DNA of 29,381 bases, taken from Chondrus crispus. Lineage: Eukaryota; Rhodophyta; Florideophyceae; Gigartinales; Gigartinaceae. Positions 19,214-29,106 of the stretch are shown here, piece after piece. The position numbers and the translations under genes are program-made. The stretch covers positions 1-29,381 of the forward strand of contig NW_005178550.1 in the NCBI RefSeq assembly GCF_000350225.1. The letters run 5' to 3'. Each line of letters opens with the position of its first letter. The stretch's first letter is position 1. The notes below the pieces were generated by a model. That model was not told the DNA's origin, did no database searches, and saw only the letters and a list, made by a program, of their open reading frames with translations.

Positions 19214-22200
19214 ATGGATTTCAAGAATCCCGATGATTTTTCGGCCCAGGCTCTACTATCTCAACTGACCGAAGGTAAATGGGTCGCAGCATACACAATC
19301 CTTCTCGACCTTACGGGTTTGTTCCGCGCCGGTCATGCCGATGAGCAAGCTTCATCACGCCCACAGGTTTTGGATGCCGTCGCAGAGCTGCACCTCAACG
19401 GCCGGGCACCAGATGCGAATAGACTGCGCAACCTCACGTCGGGTTGTGATGATTCTCCGTTAATCGTTCTGTTGCAATGCGGCAATACGAAATCCCGCAA
19501 ATCTTCTTCCATAATCTCACCATTCTGCGAACCCTCTCTCGACGAGCCACTTAATTCTTTCTTCGCGTTTCGAAAGGGGCGTCAATCTGGATTCCCAGCT
19601 GCTTACCACGTCGATCACATTGAGAAAATGGAAGGGACACGGTCGCGAAGCATTTTCCTTACATCTCAACTTGACATTAGCAATGCTGACTGTCTTGCCA
19701 ACGCTGCCAGATTTGCGTTGGGACAACACAAGAGATGGCTGCGGTCGAGATTGAAGGCGAACGGGCGGTACCTGGCATGGGATGAGTCATCGGTCGTGGA
19801 TTGCGATACAGATGCGAACTTAACAAAAAACACACACAAAGGCGCCTCAAATCCCAAAAGCCAGAATGTCGAGCTAGTTGGGGAGGCCTTAATCGGACCT
19901 TCGAGACTCAAAGAACGTGCTGCGCAGCATGAACACTCCTTGTTGGAACATGTCCTCAACAAGTGTCTAACTGGCTCTCTCCTGGCCAATGACCCCATGG
20001 ATTTGTCGAGCGGCTTTGGTGCGATGGGATTAGGAAATGAGAACAAGAGCGCTTACGTACAGAGACAACAGGCGAAGGCTAGGAGAAGCAAAGTCCGGGA
20101 GTTTCTTCTTCATCAGAAGCCCTGCAAAGGGGAGATATATGATCTCACGACCCGAGCTGCAATCTGCGGAGATGCGTATCAAGATGTATTGACTTTTGCG
20201 GAGGCTTACGTTGGAAACCCAAACGGTAGAGTTCTCGAAGCCGTAGTTGAATTTGCGTTTGAGATTTCTCAGCAATACTTCAGCGCACTTTTCCAGAGCG
20301 CCTATACGGGGGGGAAACTGAGACAAAGTCGGCCCTGGCTCTTGCTAGAAGTCGGAGAGTCGTTCTTGGCCAGTTTAGTCTGTCTTGCAGACCTTCTCAA
20401 AGATGTGGAGAAAACAAATCGCTCTGCGTGTGCCATACTAGACACGCTCTACGACTCTAGATTTCAATACGCAAAGAACAGGGTCTATCAAGAACTGTTT
20501 TTCAAGGCCATGGGCCCTTACGCAGAGAGTATTACTGACTGGGGAATGGGGAGATCCGTTCAACGTGATGTCTCAAGTGAGTTCTTTGGATACCACCTTG
20601 GATCGCAAATGACCGCATCTGAAACACTTTTCCATCCGGGGGGACAGAGCCATGTCTCCCGTTCCCAGAGACCAGCAGCAATCGTCCCTAAGGTCCTTGA
20701 AATTGACGAGGCTCTCTTCGTGTTAAGAGCAGGCCGCTCGAGCAAGCTAGTGAAGCAAGTCATTCGAAGTGACAGATGCACAAGGTCCGACGAAAACCAC
20801 GCGCCCCGCAATCAACACCTGACCTTGTCTCAACCAACTGTACGAGAAGAAAACGTGGCACGGTTGGAGCCCTTTTCAGTACATTCCATGCAAGTGCAGT
20901 TTTCTGATTCCTCTATCAACGGCAAGGGCCGCGCTGACACATCGATTCCCACAGTCGGCTTACGTGATCGTGAAGATACCCACTGCAGAGTTGAAAAAGA
21001 AGACAGAGCGATGAAAGGGAAAATGTTTGTTCTTCCGTCCACTCAATCGCTCTGTCAACCCAAGAGCGACCGTCCCAGCATGTTCTCAACGCTGTCAGAT
21101 TCCGATGGTGAAGCGAATCAGAACGTTGAGCACTCCACAGCCTCAACAAACTCTGAGAGTCTCCCTCTAGCTATATCAGAATATGCGAAGCGCTTGCTAT
21201 CGCCTCTCAGGTTCAGTGACGATGAAGTGCAGAAGAAAGTGCTTTCATTTTACGTAGAAGACCTCCGAATTTTCGAGCACTTTGGAAATCTACGGGCTCA
21301 TATTCTCCTGGGGGCCGGTGATTTTGCGACCATTCTAGTAGAGCAAATCGATGCGGCATCTCGACTCTCAGAAGAAGATGAGAGCTATATCGAACGAAGA
21401 ACGCACGCTGCTTTGACGTTTTATGGGAGTGCCGGACCTGGAATTAGATCACTGCGGGATCAAGTGCATCTAAACCGTTGCCTTCGCATGGCTCTAAACC
21501 TCTACAGCAAAGATGCCAAAGCACACACCAACTGTTTGTCCCTAGACGCTGTCGAAGACGAGGGATCAAGAAAGGTTTCGTTGTGGGGAACAGCCGTAGA
21601 AGTCCAATACAACGTGGACTATCCACTGGATTTGCTTTTTTCACAGAAAGTACTTGCTATGTACTCCAAGATTTTCAACTTACTGTTAAGGATACTTCGG
21701 GCAAAGCGGAGTCTTCGCTCACTTTTCATGACATCAAGGAGAAATAGCGCCCTACGAAGAAGTCCCCACGCGAGGTTTTCATCAGACAAAAAAGTCGGAT
21801 CAGCCCTATGGGACTTTTGCTGGCAAGCAGAACATTTCGTCAGCGTCTTCGGTGGCTTTCAAACGGAGCAGGTGTTGGGGTCCACTTGGACCGCATTTCA
21901 AACGTCATGGGACACAGCTAGAACTATCTGGGAACTCAAAGATTCTCATGTTCAATACCTTAACGACTGCACGCACAGATGTCTATTAGAGAGCCGTCAT
22001 AAGAGTATCTTGGGGGTCATGACCGAGGGCTTTGACATTGTCATTAACGTCGAGAAGCAACTCTCAATCACCATCGAGGACTGTACAGGGATGGGCAGGA
22101 ACTCGGGAGATGTTTTCTTCGATCTTCTCAAGTCGTCTTCTGTGAGTCTGCGGCGACGAATTGTGTTTCTTAGGGATGCACTGCAGCGGCTGTTCGATGA

Positions 22201-22270
22201 CGGCCCTCATCCACATCTACATGACTTGTTAACCTCCTTGGGATTTGGAAAAGAATCAAGTCCTTGGTAA
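19214..22270 (+). CDS. Gamma-tubulin complex component (Spc97/Spc98 family)
   Basis: The 1018-residue product resembles GCP proteins, which form the ring that nucleates microtubules at spindle poles. The N-terminal GRIP1-like part is weak but includes an ALFVLRAGRSSKLVKQVIRS segment (about residue 500), the place of the family's ILLTGKYLNVIR motif. The C-terminal gamma-tubulin-binding part is clearer: HILLGAGDFATILVEQI (about 696), then VEVQYNVDYPLDLLFSQKVL, YSKIFNLLLRILRAKRSL, and LWDFCWQAEHFVSVFGGFQT with a downstream YLNDCTHRCLL helix. A Ser-rich linker (about 540-660) separates the halves. Length and divergence suggest a GCP5/6-like rather than GCP2/3 member, but the subfamily cannot be fixed by eye. 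The start is the ATG at 19214 (MDFKNPDDF). No intron is needed. Confidence 0.8.
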   Translation: MDFKNPDDFSAQALLSQLTEGKWVAAYTILLDLTGLFRAGHADEQASSRPQVLDAVAELHLNGRAPDANRLRNLTSGCDDSPLIVLLQCGNTKSRKSSSIISPFCEPSLDEPLNSFFAFRKGRQSGFPAAYHVDHIEKMEGTRSRSIFLTSQLDISNADCLANAARFALGQHKRWLRSRLKANGRYLAWDESSVVDCDTDANLTKNTHKGASNPKSQNVELVGEALIGPSRLKERAAQHEHSLLEHVLNKCLTGSLLANDPMDLSSGFGAMGLGNENKSAYVQRQQAKARRSKVREFLLHQKPCKGEIYDLTTRAAICGDAYQDVLTFAEAYVGNPNGRVLEAVVEFAFEISQQYFSALFQSAYTGGKLRQSRPWLLLEVGESFLASLVCLADLLKDVEKTNRSACAILDTLYDSRFQYAKNRVYQELFFKAMGPYAESITDWGMGRSVQRDVSSEFFGYHLGSQMTASETLFHPGGQSHVSRSQRPAAIVPKVLEIDEALFVLRAGRSSKLVKQVIRSDRCTRSDENHAPRNQHLTLSQPTVREENVARLEPFSVHSMQVQFSDSSINGKGRADTSIPTVGLRDREDTHCRVEKEDRAMKGKMFVLPSTQSLCQPKSDRPSMFSTLSDSDGEANQNVEHSTASTNSESLPLAISEYAKRLLSPLRFSDDEVQKKVLSFYVEDLRIFEHFGNLRAHILLGAGDFATILVEQIDAASRLSEEDESYIERRTHAALTFYGSAGPGIRSLRDQVHLNRCLRMALNLYSKDAKAHTNCLSLDAVEDEGSRKVSLWGTAVEVQYNVDYPLDLLFSQKVLAMYSKIFNLLLRILRAKRSLRSLFMTSRRNSALRRSPHARFSSDKKVGSALWDFCWQAEHFVSVFGGFQTEQVLGSTWTAFQTSWDTARTIWELKDSHVQYLNDCTHRCLLESRHKSILGVMTEGFDIVINVEKQLSITIEDCTGMGRNSGDVFFDLLKSSSVSLRRRIVFLRDALQRLFDDGPHPHLHDLLTSLGFGKESSPW

Positions 22271-23035
22271 TAATCTCTGGATTCTGGTTTCCGGTTTGTT
22301 CACCAGAGTCCTGTGTGGATTACAGTAACCTTATTGTGAGTTTTGATTTGTCTATACCGTAACATACGTTGAGGACTGCAGTATTTATTTCCATGAGCGA
22401 TTGACACGGTCCGCCTACATACTGTAGTAGAGAGAAAAACATCCGTTAGCCCCGAAATACATATATCTGATACAGCATGTGCATCTGTCGGTGCAGCCTA
22501 TTTCTTGTGCTCTTTCATAACTTTGTTTGAAGCTGTTGCCTCGCAAATTCTTCAAGACGCAAAGACTGCTAGGAGTCTTCACACAGGGGTAAATATGTTG
22601 ATTTCGTGTTGTCTATGCTGGAGTGAAAGAAGTCATAAGCACATATTGGTCAGAAGTCCAGGTGACAAGGAGCAACCCAAAAAATGCCATGCAATTCTTT
22701 TTAGGCAACCCATTCGACTTTCGAGAATGGTATCCCCCGTTCCGCGTTGGGCGGGTTTCATCCGTGATAATAGAAATTCCGTTGACAATGCTTGGTCTTA
22801 CATGCTGAGTTTCGTTGGCACTGCTTGTGAGTATTAAAAGAAAGAGCACCAATTCGTCATCCTTAACGCCACAGTAATAGAGGTGTGTGAGGGCTTCAGA
22901 TGCCAGGCGTTTTCGGGGTCTGCAGATTCGCAGCTTATCCATAGCAATACTGCTTCTCAGTCGCTCACATAAAGTCTCTATTCCCTTCTGAGAAATTCGA
23001 AGAGTTTTCTCCTGTTCATAAAGCGATTGTCAACA
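22271..23035. other. Intergenic region upstream of the PH-kinase gene
   Basis: No gene is supported. Short frames on both strands around 22505-22940 lack recognisable motifs. The region should hold the polyadenylation site of the gamma-tubulin complex gene and the promoter of the kinase. Confidence 0.35.
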
Positions 23036-25207
23036 ATGTCAAACACTGGTTCAAATGATGCAGACGGAAAATATTCTCATCAGGGCTGCACAAGCGGGTA
23101 TCTCCGCCGGGCGAAAAAGAAAGGAAAGACATTGGCGCTGCGCCGAAAACGATGGTACGCCCTCGACGGTGCAATTTTTTCAAAGCATTTTTACGAGGTA
23201 AGTTATTATTTTCTTTCGACGGAAAGGTGATATTCATATTCTATCCTCGTACTGACTTGTATCCGCTGATCTCTTCTTTCGTTTAACCCATAGTCTGTAG
23301 AAGCTTCGTAGCACATTAACATCCAGGGATCTGAAATTGAACGACTGGGCAAAACATACTTCGCCATAGTTCTCAAATCTCTTGCAGATGGAGAGGCGGC
23401 TTCAGATTTTGATCAAAACAACCTCATCTTACACGCAAAGACAGAAGAGGACTGCACTACTTGGGTTAAAGCACTGAAGTACGCGTCCGTGAGACGAATT
23501 GAAAACCATTACACTATCGGACCATTGATTGGGGAGGGTGGTTTCGCACAGGTTCGCCTCGGAAAGTGCATCCATACCGGAGAACCGAAGGCGATTAAAA
23601 CGATGAAAAAGGATGAAGCCTACGCCAAAATTTTCGGAACAGAAGTTGCGATTATCAAGAAAGTTAATCACCCAAACATTGTGAAAACGTATGATGTTTT
23701 CGAAACTTCGATGCACATTCACATTGTTATGGAATACCTAGAAGGAGGGATGCTGTACGATGCAATAGAAGACGGTGTGAGGTTTGACGAGGAAGATATT
23801 GCCCAATTCATGCGAGAGCTCATCGATGGTATTCTGTATCTTCATGACATGGGCATAGTCCACAGAGATCTAAAACCTGAGAATGTGCTATGCAAGAGTA
23901 GGAAGCCCCCACTTCACGTGAAAATTGCAGACTTTGGCCTGTCAAGCCTTTCAAGCGTGGCTGGGCATAGGGCTAATCAAATGGTGATGTCCACTGTGAT
24001 AGGAACCCCGGAATTCATTGCGCCTGAAATCGCGAGAAGAGAGGCGTACACAGAAAAGGTTGACATCTGGGCCTTGGGGATGCTTTGCTACAACGTAATA
24101 TGTGGTGCTCTTCCCATCAATGAAAATATGGATATCCTTCCTCAACTAATGGAAGGAGTAACACTGTCCTTTCCGGAGCCAGAGTGGAGAATGTACAGCG
24201 AACTGTCTCGTTCTTTTGTTAGAGCGCTGCTTTGCAATGAACCGAAAAAGAGATTGAGTCCGTTAGGATGTTTGGTGCATCCCTGGCTTGAAAGCCACAA
24301 GCCAAAGGAATCAAACAAAGTTGGGGCTCACGGACGAGTCTCTGCGGCTTTGCTAAGGCAAGAACCCAGTAACAGTTTTCGTTTCAGCAGGTCAGGATTG
24401 CTATCTCTAGCCTCTCGGGAACGCGTGAGGTTCAAGTATAGCTCTGATGTTAAAAGGTATTGGAAGGTAGCCTACATGGCTGTCGTAGCAGTGAACTGGT
24501 TTGACTCGTTTATTCATCCTGAACGTTACAAGACTTTTGCTTCTGAGTCGCACGCGAAGAGAACATCTCATACAAGCTCGCGTGAAGGCAGGGAATCGGA
24601 GAACAATGGTGAGCAGTCCAATGATTTTTGTATGCCAGATACGGATATGGCAATGTACGCCAGCGATACGGACGATGATTCGGCAGTGTTTTCTCCTTTC
24701 TTGTCAAAATCAATTACTGAGGAAGAGCAGTCAGGAAGGCTCTTAAAAGTAATCCAATCGAAACGAAAGTCCACAGGCCAGGAAAACAAGTTGACAGAGA
24801 AAGTTAGCTCTCTGCGGCCTGGGCACACGACTGCTCCAGGACGTATACGTAGTTTTGAAGGACAGAAGAAAAACACCATGAACAAATTCTTGAGTGCAAT
24901 TTCCCAAGGGAGAGAGAAGAGGCTTGCACCAGTGAGGAAGTTCTCCAAGAGACTTGGCCTCATCGGTGAAGACAAGAAAAGAAGATCCGCGGCACTGTCA
25001 TCAAAGTCGAAGGCAGACTTCGATATGGACCTAAAGAGTCTTAACGTGGTGTCTGTTCAGGACGGGGACATTCAGGGCTTGGATGATTTTGAAGACTCTG
25101 TTGTGTCTTCTCCTTCTTCCTTGTTTGGCAAAAGGCATAAATCCTTGATGAGAAATTTGAAAAAGAAGGTGACTCCCTCGTCGCCTACGACTCCGTCGCC
25201 GAAGTAA
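23036..25207 (+). CDS. PH-domain CAMK-like serine/threonine protein kinase, two exons
   Basis: I read exon 1 as 23036-23197 (54 codons from ATG) and exon 2 as 23312-25207, giving 685 residues. The PH domain (about 18-115) is split by the intron: GYLRRAKKKGK and KRWYALDG in exon 1, INIQGSEIERLGKTYFAIVL and the closing CTTWVKAL helix in exon 2. The kinase domain (about 121-380) has IGEGGFAQVRLG, Lys150 in AIK, HRDLKPEN (Asp240), DFG (261-263), GTPEFIAPE and HPWL near its end. It is CAMK-like. PH-CAMK architectures are known in protists and suggest recruitment to phosphoinositides (inference). The roughly 300-residue tail is basic and Ser-rich with acidic patches, probably regulatory. The kinase is secure; the exon join is good but depends on the acceptor choice, since the upstream acceptor leads to a stop. 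Confidence 0.85.
23198..23311 (+). other. Intron of the PH-kinase gene
   Basis: The donor GAG|GTAAGT is a perfect consensus, a branch-like TACTGAC lies at 23250-23256, and a pyrimidine tract precedes two possible acceptors. CATAG ends at 23293 and CGTAG ends at 23311. Both keep frame, but the first leaves five codons and then a TAG stop at 23309-23311. Only the second gives the PH-kinase fusion. Confidence 0.75.
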
Positions 25208-26242
25208 GGCCCGATTCACTATCGACAAAAGCAGAACACGAGAGAAATGGAACGCACAGTCCAGGGCATAGTTTGCACAGAGATATTTCGTTGGTTGTCT
25301 ATTTTCCCATCGACTGAGAAAACTGGTGGGCAGGGCATACGCCAGATTTGCCCACTTCGGGAGTAAAGAGTAATTAGTAGCAGAGAACGGAAGGCGGGAA
25401 GGCTGTTTTCTTTTTTTTTGCAAATGTGGGGCCTTAATACGATCACTGATGCCGTAGACCTCCAGTCTTCCTCACCAAGCCAACGCCTGGGGCAGTAGCA
25501 GAAGAAGTGTGTAGGACCCTCAACAAAAAGATTACAATATCGACGTTGCGTATGCTACAAATATCGTTTTCCTGCAACGCATGTCTCGAATCCACAAACC
25601 ATACAGTAGCTGCAAGATGCGTACGTAAAATAGCTCTTCTCATTGATGTAATCTTAGCATCGAAACAGTTTTTGCTGGCATACTAGATCATGTGGATACA
25701 CGGTCATACCGCATCATGCGGAAGAACTGCTTGCGCTCTTGAACTGTGAGCTGCGGTTCGCTTTATTGAAATAGGAAGAAGCGTTTCAGCCTCTGGAAGC
25801 AGAGGGCAGCGGAAAAAAAAAAAAATCTCATGGGCACGCTTGTCGGGTAGCCGATTTAATCGTTTCTACTGCCTCTCTCCCATCTCCTACTGTATGAAGA
25901 GGAGTATGTCATCTAGATGGTCTACCTGAGAAGCATGGGAGTTTTGTCACAACGTGATGACGCGAAAGATGATATAAACCTCAGAGACTTGAGCCCGATC
26001 ACGCTGCTGCGATTATATAAGAACTTGCATAGAAATTTTGCATACAAAACGCCTCTGTAACAGTGCTCTTCCAATAACAAAGCCACAACGCCAGGCTCAG
26101 AAATTTCACCTAAAACTCGCCTGCACCTCATCCCATTCTACTCACCAAGCACAACGGGTGGGATACGCTGAACGAACACTGGCTTCTCGTTCCTCTTACT
26201 ACACCCAATTGGCAGCACTGCGTCGTCCTCACCGCCAGAAAC
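25208..26242. other. Intergenic region before the SufS-like gene
   Basis: No gene is supported. An A run (about 13) lies at about 25814-25826. The right end contains a TATA-like box and presumably the leader of the SufS-like gene. Confidence 0.4.
26014..26020 (+). promoter_or_regulatory. Possible TATA box of the SufS-like gene
   Basis: TATATAA lies 223 bp before the start codon at 26243, in an otherwise ordinary stretch. It is a plausible core promoter with a leader of about 190 nt, not demonstrated. Confidence 0.3.
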
Positions 26243-27565
26243 ATGTCCTCGTCTCTCCTCTTCCACGCCCCCATTCTCTTACCCCGCACATGCCGAAAAC
26301 ACAGGCTTCTCTACCGACCCCGACCCCGCGCCTGCGCGGCAACCACCACCACCTCCAGCTCACCAGCGCTGCACCTGTCCTCTCAAGGTGCGCGGCACAT
26401 CGCCGCGCCCGTGATCGCCGCCATCCGCGACGTGTACACGCGCGCGAACGGGGCGTTGCACCGCGGCAGCTGCGCGCACACGCTGGGCCGGCACGCGTCG
26501 GAGCTGATGGAGGATTCGCGCACGCAAGTAGCGAGGTCGGTGGGCGCGAGGGACCGTAGGGAGGTTATGTTTGCGTCGTCGGCGTATGCGGCGGCCAGCG
26601 TGCTCGCCCACTCGTTTGGAAGCACGCTAAAAAAGGGCGACCAGGTGTTGCTGTCGGCGATGGAGAGCGATCATATGGTAATCCCGTGGCGTGTTGCGGC
26701 GAGGAAGTGGGGGTTCAAGCTCAAGGTGTTTCGCCCAGATATGACGGAGGGCGGGGAATTCGCGTTTGGAGAGTTTGCAGGGATGGTTTCGGGTAACACG
26801 CGGCTGATTGTCTTTCAGCACGCGTGTCCAGTCTTCGGTTCATTTAACCCGTTGAATGAGTTTATGGAGTTTGCGACGGGGTGCGGGATTCCTGTTGCCG
26901 TTGATGCGACGCATTCTCTACCCTGGGGAAAGGTGAATGTCCAGCAACTGCGATGTGATTTCTTGCTTGTCGACTGCGGAGCGATAGGCGCCCCGCGGGG
27001 TTCAACGTTTCTGTACGGGCGAATGGAGAGGCTTCAGCGATTGCCGCCAGTTTTGGGCGGGGAGGATACGTTTGAGCAGTTTTACATGGGCAAGCTCAAG
27101 GTCAAGTTAGCGAGAGATGTTTCTAACTGGGCTTCAGTCCCTGAGCGATTTGAGGTTGGCTTACCACCATTGGCGGTCGGAACGGCTGTGGCAACGGCCT
27201 TGCGAGAACATGAGCGGAACATGGACAGCGACTTGATAGCACGTGGAGAACAGCTCGGAGCGAAGCTATATTTGGAATTGAGCTCGAACCCTCGGCTCAA
27301 GGTGTACGGAAATGCCATGACGCTGAGGATCCCTTGCGCCACCTTTACTGTCGACGATGCTGACGAAGCCGCCCTAGCTGAACAATTGCGCAAGCACAAT
27401 ACCTTCATTGACGTCGGGTCGCATGGCTCCCGAGTCGCCCACAAAGAGGAGCTGCAGGTAGAATCTTCTTTGCGCGTTTGTTTGGACCCCCGGATTCACA
27501 CCCTCGAAGACGTCTCAAAATTTTGTCATGTAGTTGAAATCGCATTGAAGGAGCTCGATGGCTAG
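26243..27565 (+). CDS. SufS-like protein lacking the catalytic residues (predicted pseudoenzyme), plastid-type leader
   Basis: The 440-residue product has the class V aminotransferase/SufS fold but has lost its chemistry. Matching segments to SufS in this window are ALHRGSCAHTL (for NVHRGAHTL), KKGDQVLLSAMESDHMVIPW (for the PLP-stacking strand), VAVDATHSLPW, CDFLLVDCGAIGAPRGSTFLYG and ERFEVGLPP. Against these, the PLP lysine is Ala247, the stacking His pair is Ser142-Asp143, the ATES phosphate loop is AYAAA, Gln becomes His224, Thr of EAGTP becomes Leu307, and the RSGHHC loop is replaced by a Cys-free VGSHGSRVAH. The Asp of the pyridine contact remains (Asp221). The frame is uninterrupted, so it is probably a functional protein and not a decayed copy. 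The leader (about 1-40; FHAPILLP, many Arg/Thr/Ser) suggests plastid import. A partner or regulator of SufS is an inference. The gene converges on the dehydrogenase gene. Confidence 0.88.
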   Translation: MSSSLLFHAPILLPRTCRKHRLLYRPRPRACAATTTTSSSPALHLSSQGARHIAAPVIAAIRDVYTRANGALHRGSCAHTLGRHASELMEDSRTQVARSVGARDRREVMFASSAYAAASVLAHSFGSTLKKGDQVLLSAMESDHMVIPWRVAARKWGFKLKVFRPDMTEGGEFAFGEFAGMVSGNTRLIVFQHACPVFGSFNPLNEFMEFATGCGIPVAVDATHSLPWGKVNVQQLRCDFLLVDCGAIGAPRGSTFLYGRMERLQRLPPVLGGEDTFEQFYMGKLKVKLARDVSNWASVPERFEVGLPPLAVGTAVATALREHERNMDSDLIARGEQLGAKLYLELSSNPRLKVYGNAMTLRIPCATFTVDDADEAALAEQLRKHNTFIDVGSHGSRVAHKEELQVESSLRVCLDPRIHTLEDVSKFCHVVEIALKELDG

Positions 27566-27861
27566 ACACTCATGCTCTGCCATACTAGTACATGTTTGAG
27601 CCGCGCGGGCGGTGTGCAGATACTAGCTGTTTTTTTAGGCTAGGTGCATCCTCAGTGCGATCCTTTGTCGTGTCAAGTTGACCCGGATCACGGTATCCGC
27701 CGCATAGGAAAATCAGCAGCTGGGGATAGCCAGGGTGTTGGTACTCGCACGGCATAGACGGAACGGCAACTGTTTTCTCACCCCGCGTCTTTGTGTCTGT
27801 CCCCTGAAAAGGTGATATCAGCCTATTCCATAGCTCGTGACCACCCGGCGCGAGCGGATTC
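27566..27861. other. Convergent 3' intergenic region
   Basis: This 296-bp stretch separates the convergent SufS-like and glycerol-3-phosphate dehydrogenase genes and should hold both polyadenylation regions. Confidence 0.4.
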
Positions 27862-29106
27862 TCAATCTTCTGGCCGGGGCGGCATTGCCAGCAGCATATG
27901 AAGGCCTTCCCTGGGGGTGATCTTGCCATCCAGTATGGCTGCGACGCCGTACAAAATGGGATACTTGAGACTTGCGCGAATAGCCATGGGGGAGTTCTCC
28001 TCGCCGCCCCCCAGCCATTTGACGAGGGCCTTTGCCGTGGCGACGCCCTCTGCAATCTGCATGGACGTGCTCAGAATATCCTCGAGCTTCTCACCCCTGC
28101 CCAGGCGCACGCCCACGGTGCGGTTCCTACTCAGCGGTCCAAAGCAGGTCAAAAAGGTGTCGCCCACGCCGCTGAGCCCCGCCAGCGTGACAGGCGACGC
28201 GCCCTGGGCAATGGCGATGCGGCGCATCTCGCTGCAGCCCCGCGTGACGAGGGCGGCCATGGAGTTGGTGCCCAGGCCCAGGCCGTCGCTCATGCCCGCG
28301 GCAATGGCGATGACGTTCTTGATGGCGCCAGCGACCTCCAGGCCGACGGTGTCCGTCGATGTGAAGACCATAAACGACGGGGACGAGAGCATGTCGCAGA
28401 GGCTGTTTGCAAAGGTGTGGTCGGCCGACGCGACGACGACGGCGGTGGGCAGGCCCTGGATGATCTCCTTGGCGAAGGACGGGCCGGACAAATAGGCGTA
28501 CTTGCGCTCGGTCCCCAGAATGGTGGGGAGCAAGTCGCACATGAGCTCGAGGCGGGAGATCTCGAGCCCCTTGGACGTGCACAGGACGGGGAGGTGGGGC
28601 GGGACGAAGGGGGCGATGCCGGTGACGAACTCGCGCGAGACCTGGACGGGGACGGCGTGCACGCAGAGCTTGGCATCGCGGAAGGCGGCGGCGGGGTCCG
28701 TGGTGGCCGTGAGGTTGTCCGGCAGCAGGTACTCGGACAGGTACTTGGGGTTGCGGTGCTCCATGTTGATCTCGTCGCTGACCCAGGCCTTGCGCACGAG
28801 GAGCGAGACGGGGTAGCCGTTCCGCGCCAGCAGGTTGGCCATGGCCGTGCCGAACGAGCCGCCGCCGCACACGACGACCTTCGTCTGCGCCGCCTGCTGC
28901 GGAGAGCGCCGTATGCGCGAGCGCACTAGCCAGTCCTCCTCGCTGTACACGCCTTCGGAGGGGCGCAGGTGCGATGGCGGGCGGTTCGGGGGGAGCGCGC
29001 AGCGCGGTGGGCGCCGCGACGTCGCGCGGCGGGCGTGGCGGACGGCCGCGAGCGGGGTGGCGAGGGTGAAGGCGGGGCGGGGGCGGCGCTGGGCGGGGGA
29101 GGGCAT
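27862..29106 (-). CDS. GPD: NAD(P)-dependent glycerol-3-phosphate dehydrogenase, plastid type (SFD1/GLY1-like)
   Basis: The enzyme reduces dihydroxyacetone phosphate to glycerol-3-phosphate, the backbone precursor for plastid glycerolipids. The 414-residue product has a leader of about 70 residues rich in Arg, Pro and Ala (PAFTLATPLAAVRHARR) and then the full GpsA-type enzyme. Landmarks are CGGGSFGTAMA (Rossmann loop, 80-90), HAVPVQ (150-155), SKGLE, LSGPSFAKE (206-214), the catalytic Lys263 in EVAGAIKNVIAIAAG, GLGTNSMAALVTRGCSE, GLSGVGDTFLTC (310-321), LSRNRTVGVRLG and EGVATAKAL. Similarity to the Arabidopsis plastid enzyme SFD1/GLY1 is high from memory, including HAVPVQ and SRNRTVGVRLG. The start is the ATG at 29106. 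The gene is GC-rich, which explains long frames on the opposite strand. Confidence 0.95.
   Translation of the reverse strand: MPSPAQRRPRPAFTLATPLAAVRHARRATSRRPPRCALPPNRPPSHLRPSEGVYSEEDWLVRSRIRRSPQQAAQTKVVVCGGGSFGTAMANLLARNGYPVSLLVRKAWVSDEINMEHRNPKYLSEYLLPDNLTATTDPAAAFRDAKLCVHAVPVQVSREFVTGIAPFVPPHLPVLCTSKGLEISRLELMCDLLPTILGTERKYAYLSGPSFAKEIIQGLPTAVVVASADHTFANSLCDMLSSPSFMVFTSTDTVGLEVAGAIKNVIAIAAGMSDGLGLGTNSMAALVTRGCSEMRRIAIAQGASPVTLAGLSGVGDTFLTCFGPLSRNRTVGVRLGRGEKLEDILSTSMQIAEGVATAKALVKWLGGGEENSPMAIRASLKYPILYGVAAILDGKITPREGLHMLLAMPPRPED

Noticed and set aside
22505..22942. Short overlapping frames on both strands
   Set aside because: Each lacks a recognisable motif, and none extends far enough or joins to another to support a gene.
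27898..28929. 343-codon plus-strand frame opposite the dehydrogenase gene
   Set aside because: Same antisense artefact of GC-rich codons; the minus strand encodes a clear GpsA-type enzyme.
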